Assembly (NCBI GenBank): GCA_023228025.1
Contig: JALOCD010000120.1
Span: 1 to 12,135 of the forward strand
Reading direction: 5' to 3'
Source: Prolixibacteraceae bacterium
Lineage (GTDB): Bacteria; Bacteroidota; Bacteroidia; Bacteroidales; Prolixibacteraceae
Length of the DNA: 12,135 nt
Shown: piece by piece, positions 6,334 through 12,135 of the stretch
Position numbering within the stretch: the stretch's first letter is position 1
Layout: each line of letters opens with the position of its first letter
Program-made: the position numbers and the translations under genes
Notes under the pieces: model-generated
Told to the model about the DNA's origin: nothing
What the model saw: only the letters and a program-made list of their open reading frames with translations
Databases searched by the model: none

Positions 6334-7515
6334 CTTTTTAGGATCAATCACAATGTGTTTGATCGACTCATTCCTGCTCCCAACAGAATACGAGTAGGAG
6401 ATGTGGATAAGTCCGTCGCTGGTTTGGATGAGGCAGGGATAAGAGAAGCTGGCCTTGCGGTCGGGTGAATATTCAATCACCTCTTTTTTGTACCATGTGT
6501 TGCCCTCATCGTCGGATAGGTAGAGCGAAAGCTTGTAACGGCCATCATTGATGTCATTCCCAAAATAGAGCCATTTCCCGTTTTTCATGGCATAGATTTC
6601 GACACTCGCTTCATTGGGAATATCCGTTTTTTTAGCCGCCGTCCACGACTCTCCCTGATCATTGGAAGTGCTTACCTGTACCCGTGCAGGGGCATCCCCG
6701 CTGTCGCGCATGTAGGCAACAATTTCGCCGCTTTTCCTGATGGCCAGGGCTGGCTGGATCGGTCCGCGGCCAACAATTGGAAGGCTTGGACGCCAGGTGG
6801 CGCCATTGTCGTCAGAGATGGCCACCATCGACATGTTCAGTCCGTCGGAGTAGAGCGGGAGCAGGATCCTTCCGCTGGCCAGGGTGACTGGCTGAATGCG
6901 CGTCATCCATCCGAAGCTGCGTTTCATCTTGTCTTTGCTGGCCTCAATGATCATATCGTCGTATTTTGGGGCATAGGCAGCCCAACCGCGGTCGGGTTCT
7001 TCGAGATCTTTGAATTTTTTGGCCACCTCAGCGGTAAAGTTGTCATCCGGTTTCAGGAGGATATCATCCTGCCAATCCCAGATTGGCGCCCCTTCATTCA
7101 TGAATTTGGTTGAAGTGCGAAAGCGGAGGACAGAATATTGCCACTGGTTGGCCTGTACTGCCACCCAAAATAGAAATAATTTCCCCTCCCTGGTGATGTA
7201 AAGGACCGGGTTGCAATCCGGAATCCCTTTGGTGTCGGCCATCAAAAATGGGGTAGCCCAGGTGGTGGTTCCTTTCTTCTGCCACGAGCCCATCACGCGG
7301 ACATCGTCGGCGTTACGCTCTCCGTTCCCCTGGAACCAGCAGGATAACAGGTCGCCATTGGGAAGCTGCACGATGGAGCTGCCATGGGTGTGTTCGGGTT
7401 GGAAAGGGAACATGATCTCCTGTTGCACAATGGCCTTGGAGGTCTCGGTGTTTTGTGCCTGCATGCCACTGAAACCCAACAGCAGCAAGCCGGACATAAG
7501 TAATTTTTTGAACAT
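6322..7515 (-). CDS. Secreted sialidase-like (BNR/Asp-box) beta-propeller protein
   Basis: 397-residue exported protein with a six-bladed sialidase-like fold. The first 20 residues (MFKKLLMSGLLLLGFSGMQA) form a type I signal peptide, which fixes the start at ATG 7515; an ATG 30 codons upstream would bury the signal. Three Asp-boxes are visible: SDDNGATW (234-241), SNDQGESW (284-291) and SDDEGNTW (334-341). The N-terminal region HTHGSSIVQLPNGDLLSCWFQG (43-63) is typical of the BNR_2 type usually annotated exo-alpha-sialidase. I see no classical FRIP motif, and the same fold serves other glycosidases, so true sialidase activity is uncertain. It presumably acts in the periplasm or at the cell surface on host or plant glycans. 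No SusC/D partners are in the window. Its last codons lie inside the 32-bp inverted repeat. No convincing promoter was found upstream. Confidence 0.8.
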   Translation of the reverse strand: MFKKLLMSGLLLLGFSGMQAQNTETSKAIVQQEIMFPFQPEHTHGSSIVQLPNGDLLSCWFQGNGERNADDVRVMGSWQKKGTTTWATPFLMADTKGIPDCNPVLYITREGKLFLFWVAVQANQWQYSVLRFRTSTKFMNEGAPIWDWQDDILLKPDDNFTAEVAKKFKDLEEPDRGWAAYAPKYDDMIIEASKDKMKRSFGWMTRIQPVTLASGRILLPLYSDGLNMSMVAISDDNGATWRPSLPIVGRGPIQPALAIRKSGEIVAYMRDSGDAPARVQVSTSNDQGESWTAAKKTDIPNEASVEIYAMKNGKWLYFGNDINDGRYKLSLYLSDDEGNTWYKKEVIEYSPDRKASFSYPCLIQTSDGLIHISYSYSVGSRNESIKHIVIDPKKITD

Positions 7516-7679
7516 CTGGTAATTTATTAGTAGTTGTAGAAATCGGTGTGAAGGTAAGGATTGATTTGGAAAGTTGAAATCATTTCCCCAAATTTTATAA
7601 CTCATAAACTACCGTGAAGCCTAAACACGAAAAGATGTTCTCTATAAAACAGCATTTACTTCGGGTTACTTTGTGTTTT

Positions 7680-7726
7680 CCTTTGTGACCTTGGTGGTTA
7701 AATTTTTAACACGAAGGTCACAAAGG
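7680..7726. repeat. hairpin repeat between two minus-strand genes
   Basis: A 13-nt arm (7680-7692) pairs perfectly with 7714-7726, and GTTAAA (7697-7702) faces TTTAAC (7705-7710) inside it. Further CACAAAG units follow at about 7720-7746. It lies 34 nt downstream of the DUF4395 stop and could end that transcript. Its wording resembles a dispersed repeat rather than a unique terminator. Confidence 0.6.
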
Positions 7727-7759
7727 GATGCACAAAGGGCACAAAGAATTGGTCAATGT

Positions 7760-8425
7760 TTATTTCACCGGCTGCTCATGGGTCTCTAAACCAAACAAAT
7801 CGAATGGTTTTTTGCTGAGATTATCCTTGAAAAGAACAATGGTAAGGATGATAAAAGCGGTAAATGCCAGAACGATCAGGATTTGGGTCCAGGAGGTCTT
7901 TTGAATGGGCTGCCTGTCCTTTAATTCGCAAACTTCACCCGGACAGTATTGCGCTTTTTCCTTGTAAACAAGGGAGTAAAATTTACATCCCAGACAGATT
8001 CCGAATGCCGATTCGAAGAAGAGGAAGATCAGGCATATCAGGCAGATAAGTCCGGTGATTGGGCTGTAGGAGTTGACCACCACCAGCAGAATAAACATGG
8101 TCAATGCCAGGATGATACCGATAATCCAGGCGAATTTTTTCTGTTTGGCGCCAACATATTCGGGCGTTTGGTTCCGGACAATCAGGCGGCCGATAATTAA
8201 GGAGGGGGCAAACCTGGGACTAACCAACACCCGAATTAAAATATCCGTCAGGAAGATTATCACTGCATACTTGAGTGGGGTAAAATTGCCTTTTGTCACA
8301 ACCGTTACGATGGTGATAAACATCATCAGAAACAGGATGCCGGCCGCGGCCCTGATTTCACGCTCGTTTAAAACAGGGATGTTGTATCCCGGAACATCTT
8401 CGCCGAATTTGATTATTTTATTCAT
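7760..8425 (-). CDS. DUF4395 domain-containing membrane protein
   Basis: 221-residue inner-membrane protein of unknown function with about five membrane segments (roughly 26-43, 52-69, 99-117, 122-140 and 180-199). The DUF4395 signature is clear: FAPSLIIGR (72-80), and FGICLGCKFYSLVY (141-154) followed by YCPGEVC (160-166). Cys144, Cys147, Cys161 and Cys166 form two CxxC-like pairs that could bind metal or do thiol chemistry; this is inference. In other bacteria DUF4395 genes often sit near rhodanese or thioredoxin-type genes, but none is present here. The ATG at 8425 is preceded by an array of AATTCTG repeats and, beyond that, a strong Bacteroidota promoter, so it is probably transcribed by itself. 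Confidence 0.85.
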   Translation of the reverse strand: MNKIIKFGEDVPGYNIPVLNEREIRAAAGILFLMMFITIVTVVTKGNFTPLKYAVIIFLTDILIRVLVSPRFAPSLIIGRLIVRNQTPEYVGAKQKKFAWIIGIILALTMFILLVVVNSYSPITGLICLICLIFLFFESAFGICLGCKFYSLVYKEKAQYCPGEVCELKDRQPIQKTSWTQILIVLAFTAFIILTIVLFKDNLSKKPFDLFGLETHEQPVK

Positions 8426-8429
8426 AGGA

Positions 8430-8486
8430 TCAGAATTAATCAGAATTAATCAGAATTTACAGAATTTGCAGAATTGATCAGAATTC
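8430..8486. repeat. CAGAATT tandem array in the leader of the DUF4395 gene
   Basis: Six CAGAATT units are spaced 9-10 nt apart: TCAGAATTAA at 8430 and 8440, TCAGAATTTA at 8450, CAGAATTTG at 8460, CAGAATTGA at 8469 and TCAGAATTC at 8478. The array fills nearly all the space between the predicted promoter and the start codon, four bases from ATG. Confidence 0.85.
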
Positions 8487-8487
8487 T

Positions 8488-8520
8488 CAAATATAGGAAT
8501 AATTACAATTAATTGACAAA
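8488..8520 (-). promoter_or_regulatory. Bacteroidota promoter for the DUF4395 gene
   Basis: On the minus strand, TTTG (8520-8517) is followed after 21 nt by TATATTTG (8495-8488). This matches the -33 TTTG / -7 TAnnTTTG pattern well in sequence and spacing. Transcription would start near 8480, so the leader would contain the AATTCTG repeats. Confidence 0.75.
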
Positions 8521-8562
8521 TGTGGTTAAACGGAGTGAAAACCATGTGTCAATATCCCGGAG

Positions 8563-9042
8563 TTACCTGACATTGGATTGATGCGATTGTATAACGCTCC
8601 AATTGCCATCAATCTTTTTATAAACAAAAGACCAAAAGAATTTTACGGAAAATGATTTGCCTGAATTCAGATCGATGGTTGAGTTACCATAAGCGGTCAA
8701 AAGGACAATGTTATCCGATAGAATTGTTATTTTCTCTTTTTGAATTGTCATGGTTTGTCTGGCTACACCCTGGGATCTGTCTTTGAAAATGTTGATCAGT
8801 GAATCATACCGCATATAATAGGAATCATTTGTAATAAACCCTGCATGATACCGGTCATCAACCCCCTTGCTAATTCTGTCGTAATCCAGGGCCTCAGCCG
8901 CTTTTACCATGGTATGAAAGTGAGTGCTAACCTCATTTTCAATCTTTAATTTTTGCCGGGTTGGGACGTTTTTACCTGTTGAAAGTTCTATAAATCCTAG
9001 CATAAGGAAACCTAACAATGAGAAAGCAAGTACTTTTTTCAT
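8563..9042 (-). CDS. Secreted NTF2-like (SnoaL/DUF4440-type) protein
   Basis: 159-residue protein with an N-terminal export signal (MKKVLAFSLLGFLMLGFIEL, then STG), so probably periplasmic, and an NTF2-like cone fold domain from about 35. Family marks are the opening helix VSTHFHTMVKAAEALDYDRI (38-57), a middle strand region ITILSDNIVLLTAYGNSTI, and the closing FFWSFVYKKIDGNWSVIQSHQS (135-156), very typical of DUF4440/SnoaL-like proteins. Such domains may bind small ligands or be enzymes; no catalytic residues can be assigned here. The gene is on the minus strand between the small membrane-protein gene and the DUF4395 gene, with its own leader of more than 100 nt that contains a bulged palindrome (9077-9139). 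No clear promoter was found. Confidence 0.82.
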   Translation of the reverse strand: MKKVLAFSLLGFLMLGFIELSTGKNVPTRQKLKIENEVSTHFHTMVKAAEALDYDRISKGVDDRYHAGFITNDSYYMRYDSLINIFKDRSQGVARQTMTIQKEKITILSDNIVLLTAYGNSTIDLNSGKSFSVKFFWSFVYKKIDGNWSVIQSHQSNVR

Positions 9043-9076
9043 AATCCGTTGTTATTAAATTAAACCTAAACAGTAT

Positions 9077-9139
9077 GGATCAAAGTGACCTCCCTCCGCT
9101 GCCGTAGTTTTGTAATCCACAGCCCGAAGGAGGTGATCC
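9077..9139. other. bulged palindrome containing a perfect anti-Shine-Dalgarno-like sequence
   Basis: GGATCA-AAGTGA-CCTCC (9077-9093) can pair with GGAGG-TGATCC (9129-9139), with AAGTGA bulged. The right arm AAGGAGGTGATCC (9127-9139) is, on the minus strand, GGATCACCTCCTT, the same as a typical 16S rRNA 3' tail. It lies in the leader of the NTF2-like gene. The surrounding sequence is not 16S rRNA. Confidence 0.4.
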
Positions 9140-9161
9140 TGTAAAGTTATATTTTAACTAT

Positions 9162-9179
9162 GGTGCATCAATGTGCACC
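9162..9179 (-). terminator. possible hairpin after the small membrane-protein gene
   Basis: GGTGCA (9162-9167) pairs with TGCACC (9174-9179) over a 6-nt loop, directly at the stop codon of the 55-residue gene. No clean T run follows on the minus strand, so this may be only a weak terminator or a stability hairpin. Confidence 0.3.
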
Positions 9180-9346
9180 TAGTTTCTGTTCTCCATTTTC
9201 TTTAAAATTTCCCTTAACAGGTCGTTGTGTTCCTGCTTTAAAGAGATAAACTTATTGACCCAGGTGTAAATTAAATAGAGCAGGCAAGAAATTAGCGCCA
9301 GATAGAAAACGGAAATAAACAGTGGCAATAACATGAAGCTTGACAT
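9179..9346 (-). CDS. Small single-pass membrane protein (55 aa)
   Basis: A complete short reading frame from ATG 9346 to TAG 9181-9179, too small for many gene finders. It encodes MSSFMLLPLFISVFYLALIS (1-20), continuing CLLYLIYTWVNKF (21-33), which is a single membrane helix at about 5-27 with an aromatic/Trp boundary. A charged amphipathic helix follows, ISLKQEHNDLLREILKKMEN (34-53), heptad-like and possibly a coiled coil. Similar short proteins with a membrane helix followed by a QE-rich helix occur in Bacteroidota, often unnamed. The clear split between hydrophobic and charged halves and the good codon-level sense argue that it is real. It is on the same strand as the NTF2-like and DUF4395 genes. 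The function is unknown; a small membrane-tethered oligomerising protein is likely. Confidence 0.65.
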   Translation of the reverse strand: MSSFMLLPLFISVFYLALISCLLYLIYTWVNKFISLKQEHNDLLREILKKMENRN

Positions 9347-9484
9347 AATGGAAGGTTTTAGTTATTTATGATTGAAATATGTATAATCTATTCAACTTTA
9401 TATAGATTTTATGGTTGGAAGATGAGTGGCAGATTTAGTGGTTGACTGAGTTAAAAAAAATCGAATTAGTTATCAATGGCTTTG

Positions 9485-9612
9485 TATAACGGCTGAGTAT
9501 AGCAGCAGTAAAGGATTGTGGACTATTTGCCTGTCTTCCGATACCGAAGTTTGAGCGGGACAGAATGTTTGATTTACCACTGAAACCCTTATTGCTGTTA
9601 CACTTATTATGC
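9485..9612. repeat. structured imperfect palindrome downstream of the S-4TM gene
   Basis: The region 9347-9709 has no gene I can support. Inside it, the left arm 9485-9519 (GTATAACGGCTGAGTATAGC, then AGCAGTAAAGG) matches the reverse complement of 9581-9612 (GCATAATAAGTGTAACAGC, then AATAAGGG) at about three positions in four, with most differences being transitions. Between the arms, CTGTC (9531-9535) faces GACAG (9559-9563) and CTTC (9535-9538) faces GAAG (9546-9549). The build is reminiscent of integron attC or REP-like elements, but no canonical attC core sites are present. Confidence 0.5.
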
Positions 9613-9709
9613 GCCTGGCGATTTTGTTTCTATCTTCTAAAAGTCAAATTTTCTCATCAAATATTTTGGTTGATTCATTACTTGTTTATTAATAATGTCA
9701 TTCTATGTC

Positions 9710-10585
9710 TTATACTTCTGGTTTGGAATTATATAATGTATTGATTGAGTTAATATAGTCTTCATCCATAGCATTCATTTTTTTATACAACATTCTAAAA
9801 AAGAAATTTGGGACTTTAGCAGGTTCTTGTCTTGTAGAGAAAATTTCATCTTGTATATCTCTTAACTCTTCATTACTGACTTCTTTTTTTATGCGAATAA
9901 TAATGTCAAGATGCTTAGAAATTGCCTCGCGTTTTTCAATTGCAGAGTTGTGTCCTCGTATAAGCGAAATAAAATGTGTATAAAATGAAAGGATAGAAAA
10001 GCAAATGGAAAACAGGGTTAATCCCTCAACTTTCATAACTACAAAAAATGAAAATAATAATACAGAATATATGACAAGTATCCAAATTAACCAGTCCCTG
10101 AAATGTTTTCTCAAATCATTATCCCAACTTGTATTTGAGTGTTGCAAAATTGCAACTCCGATATTATGAGGTATTGAAGGTAATAGACATTGTGAATACC
10201 AATTTTTTATAGCTTCCCCCTCATATTCCAATGACAATTTTGATATTTCTGCATGGTCAGGCTTGGATAATGTAGATTTCCATGGTAAACAATATAAGGC
10301 TGTATCAAATTCCTCTTTAATAATTGCACCTTTGGAAGTATTACCTTTCAATTTTCCCGTGATAACCTGAAGCAGAATAGTTAAAAAGAAAGAGCATCCA
10401 AATAATATTAGTTTTATTGTTTCATCTTTTATTAAGACATAAGAAATTGGATAAGCTATCGCGAGAAAAATAAGTGAATAAGTGAACTTTGTCTCCCACT
10501 TTTTTGCTTTTGAATAAGCAACCGAAGAAGCTTTGAGCAGTTTGACAAGTTCTGAATCATTTTGTTTTTCAGTAATTTTGTTCAT
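9710..10585 (-). CDS. S-4TM family putative pore-forming effector
   Basis: 291-residue membrane protein that I recognise as S-4TM (SMODS-associated four-TM), an effector family predicted in nucleotide-signal defence operons to permeabilise the inner membrane. The N-terminal helix SELVKLLKASSVAYSKAKKW (11-30) is typical. Membrane helices lie at about 35-52, 57-77, 165-184 and 188-210, two pairs around a cytosolic linker. The linker carries the family pattern EEFD (91-94), LPW (100-102), NWY (128-130) and Q148-N151-WD (154-155)-LR (158-159). After the last helix comes LRDIQDEIF (241-249), then STR and VPNFFFRMLYKK, also typical. Length and order match the family. The start is ATG 10585, 7 nt after the partner gene, so both are co-translated from one mRNA. 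The AT-rich composition unlike the left half suggests transfer. No SMODS-type cyclase is visible in the window, so the trigger is open. Confidence 0.85.
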   Translation of the reverse strand: MNKITEKQNDSELVKLLKASSVAYSKAKKWETKFTYSLIFLAIAYPISYVLIKDETIKLILFGCSFFLTILLQVITGKLKGNTSKGAIIKEEFDTALYCLPWKSTLSKPDHAEISKLSLEYEGEAIKNWYSQCLLPSIPHNIGVAILQHSNTSWDNDLRKHFRDWLIWILVIYSVLLFSFFVVMKVEGLTLFSICFSILSFYTHFISLIRGHNSAIEKREAISKHLDIIIRIKKEVSNEELRDIQDEIFSTRQEPAKVPNFFFRMLYKKMNAMDEDYINSINTLYNSKPEV

Positions 10586-10592
10586 TGTTGTA

Positions 10593-12133
10593 TTATTTTG
10601 TTTTTTCTAGAAGTTTTATAAATGGCCTATCTTCTTCTATTGAAAATCCGATGGTTCGATAGGTAAACTTATCATCACGTTTTGGATTTAATGTCAATAA
10701 CTTACTCGTTTTCCGAATTATAAAACTCATTTCTTCATTATTTTCTGCATTTATTGCAATTCCGTAAAAATCCAAAGAGTGGCCATTATAATTTATTTTG
10801 GAGATTTTGCATATACTTACATCTTTTATTTTTGAAATTCTATATGCTTTTGGAAGCCCGTATGAAGATGGAAAAACATTAATAGCTGGTAAAAACGAAA
10901 CTACATCTCCCAAGCGCGGAGAAAAATCGCAATCTTCAAAATGGAAATAGAAATCTTTCTCGTCTTGTTCAACCTTTTCAATTTTTCGAATATGCCCTTC
11001 TCTTCTTTCATAATCTATCCTGATAATTTCATCAATGACATAACCTATTTTCTCAATTTCCTGATCTTCTTTACTGATAATTCCTATTTCTCGGTTTTCT
11101 TCAATTACAACAACTTGATTAATTGTTAAATTCTCAATTTCCTCTCTTGAAACTAAAAAATCAAATATTGTCTTTTTTAAAAGCGATAATATCCCGACTG
11201 TCAAATTATACTTTGAAATTATTATGCCATAATGAACTATTTTAGCATTTCTGTGAAATTTATGTAATAATCCTAGTCTAGACAACTCTTGTAACTCACT
11301 TTTACTGAATTTGTAATTTTCATAATTAATTCCTGTATCTATATATTTTTTAACATATTCATCGGGGTGTATCTCCTCCAATAATAATTTTCTGGTATCT
11401 TTTATAGTAATAGAACCTGTTTTGTTTAATGAGCTTAATTCAATTTCTTCTGGCAATAAAAGAAACATGTTAATCTCATAATTTTCAATCTTTGATTCAT
11501 CAATTTCAAGAAAATGATTTGATTGTTTCCCTTGTTGAAAATAGTTTTGGGTTATTATTCTTTTCTCGGTAATAATACCGCGATAAATATTATTGAATAT
11601 AATTGGTGTGTCGCCATGAAGTATCTCATCTAAATTTAGGTAGTTGAATATTTTAATTTTAATACGGTCATATCCTCTTGATATTAAATTGTATTCTGAT
11701 ATAAAGCCATTTTGGTAATATTCACTTAATGATTGAGAAATTATTCCAGTTTCAGGAATCTCATTATTTCCAAAATCATTCAACTTGACAACAACTTGAA
11801 TTTCAAAATTTAAATCACGCAGAGATTTTAAATTTTCTTTACTAAGGTTAACACTAGGAACTTTAATATCTGTCAAATAACTAGACCCTATACTTTCAAT
11901 TGTACAACTTATGGAATTATCTAGAATAACCTCAAAACCATTCGTAATGGTTTTGAGGTTATGAATATCTGTTAATTGAATTTTAATTCGATTTCGTTTT
12001 TTAGCATATTTGTAACTATTCAGTGATAAATATACAGAGGAATCTTCAAAAAACTATCAAAATCTGATTCTTGCACAAAAGTTCTTTGACATTCTACAAA
12101 TTGGGATAGCTTTTTTTCTTGTGTTAATTTGTT
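10593..12133 (-). CDS. Unrecognised beta-rich protein with cold-shock/OB-like segment; frame break at T6; runs off right edge
   Basis: No family recognised. The uninterrupted frame runs from TAA 10593 back to 12053. Its first usual start codon is TTG 11876 (427 residues), but 59 in-frame codons upstream are also open. Upstream of the T6 run (12053-12048) the protein continues one frame over to the window edge (NKLTQEKKLSQFVECQRT, then FVQESDFDSF), so the true gene is longer and starts outside. Coding of the extension is backed by an internal repeat: RIKIQLTDIHNLKTITNG (from 11990) resembles RIKIKIFNYLNLDEILHG (residues 71-88). Residues 293-350 look like a cold-shock/OB fold: EGHIRKIE, KDFYFHFEDC, LGDVVSFLP, then GLPKAYRISKI. 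The protein has no membrane helices, so it is probably cytosolic. With the pore-former 7 nt downstream, it could be a sensor or regulator. TTG 11876 as a true start is the less likely alternative. Confidence 0.6.
11926..11962. repeat. perfect 17-bp hairpin inside the partner gene
   Basis: Arms 11926-11942 and 11946-11962 are exact reverse complements around a CGT loop (core AACCTCAAAACCATT with AATGGTTTTGAGGTT). On the minus strand it encodes HNLKTITNGFEVI in the extended frame. No T run follows, so it is not a standard terminator. Confidence 0.85.
12047..12053 (-). other. frame break / candidate -1 slippery heptamer
   Basis: On the minus strand, codons GAT AGT TTT TTG read U UUU UUG, a standard X XXY YYZ heptamer. 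The upstream frame (to 12133) hits TGA at 12022-12020, while the -1 frame is open to the end of the gene. A single missing T would look the same, so homopolymer error or a true mutation are alternatives. Confidence 0.55.
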
Positions 12134-12135
12134 CC

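Noticed and set aside
7211..7522. Plus-strand frame of 103 codons opposite the sialidase-like gene
   Set aside because: A shadow of the Asp-box protein; no recognisable domain or start context.
8073..8477. Plus-strand frame of 134 codons opposite the DUF4395 gene
   Set aside because: The other strand encodes a clear DUF4395 protein with a promoter; the C-terminus of this frame is only the CAGAATT array.
9100..9180. Fragment of a 16S rRNA gene suggested by GGATCACCTCCTT
   Set aside because: Only 13 nt match; the flanking sequence is not rRNA.
9127..9249. Plus-strand 29-codon frame (ATG 9160) downstream of a perfect AAGGAGGTGATC sequence
   Set aside because: The spacing to ATG is too long for a Shine-Dalgarno site, the phylum rarely uses one, and the peptide has no sense while the opposite strand holds a better small gene.
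9485..9612. Bona fide integron attC site
   Set aside because: Canonical RYYYAAC/GTTRRRY core sites are not met and no integrase is seen; kept only as a structured element.
10593..11876. Complete 427-residue gene starting at TTG 11876
   Set aside because: The frame is open 59 codons further upstream, contains a related copy of an internal repeat there, and continues in a neighbouring frame beyond the T6 run; the start is probably outside the window.
11926..11962. Rho-independent terminator
   Set aside because: There is no T run on either side and it lies within a long open frame.

Overview
The window looks like a chromosomal stretch from a Bacteroidota bacterium, most likely Bacteroidales or a close relative. 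The grounds are the protein families (short RecQ with a winged helix before its zinc site, DUF5063, DUF5618, DUF4395), -7 promoter elements of the TAnnTTTG type, the near absence of Shine-Dalgarno sites, and many short dispersed intergenic repeats. No rRNA, tRNA, CRISPR array or recognisable transposase is visible.

Left part (1-5385, plus strand): the 3' part of a RecQ-family helicase gene cut by the window edge; a DUF5063 gene with its own -7 element; an intergenic region holding a family of small TAC/GTA-loop hairpins and three copies of a 27-nt repeat; then a compact plus-strand run of a DEDDy 3'-5' exonuclease, an RlmI-type rRNA cytosine methyltransferase and a DEAD-box RNA helicase that starts at TTG. 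This is an RNA/DNA housekeeping block.

Middle (5386-9346): repeat-rich DNA (9-bp tandem repeat, two potential G-quadruplexes, a palindromic dispersed repeat pair, a perfect 32-bp inverted repeat) surrounds a small DUF5618 gene. Four minus-strand genes follow: a secreted sialidase-like beta-propeller, a DUF4395 membrane protein with a clear promoter, a secreted NTF2-like protein, and an overlooked 55-residue single-pass membrane protein.

Right part (9347-12135): visibly more AT-rich DNA carries a two-gene minus-strand module. The downstream gene is an S-4TM family putative pore-forming effector, a family known from nucleotide-activated (CBASS-like) anti-phage systems. The upstream gene, 7 nt away, encodes an unrecognised beta-rich protein with a cold-shock/OB-like segment and an internal repeat. 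It runs off the right edge through a frame break at a T6 run that matches a U UUU UUG slippery heptamer. A 128-nt structured imperfect palindrome lies downstream of the module. No cyclase gene is visible in the window, so this pair, possibly with further genes to the right, is the best candidate for an undescribed defence system here.
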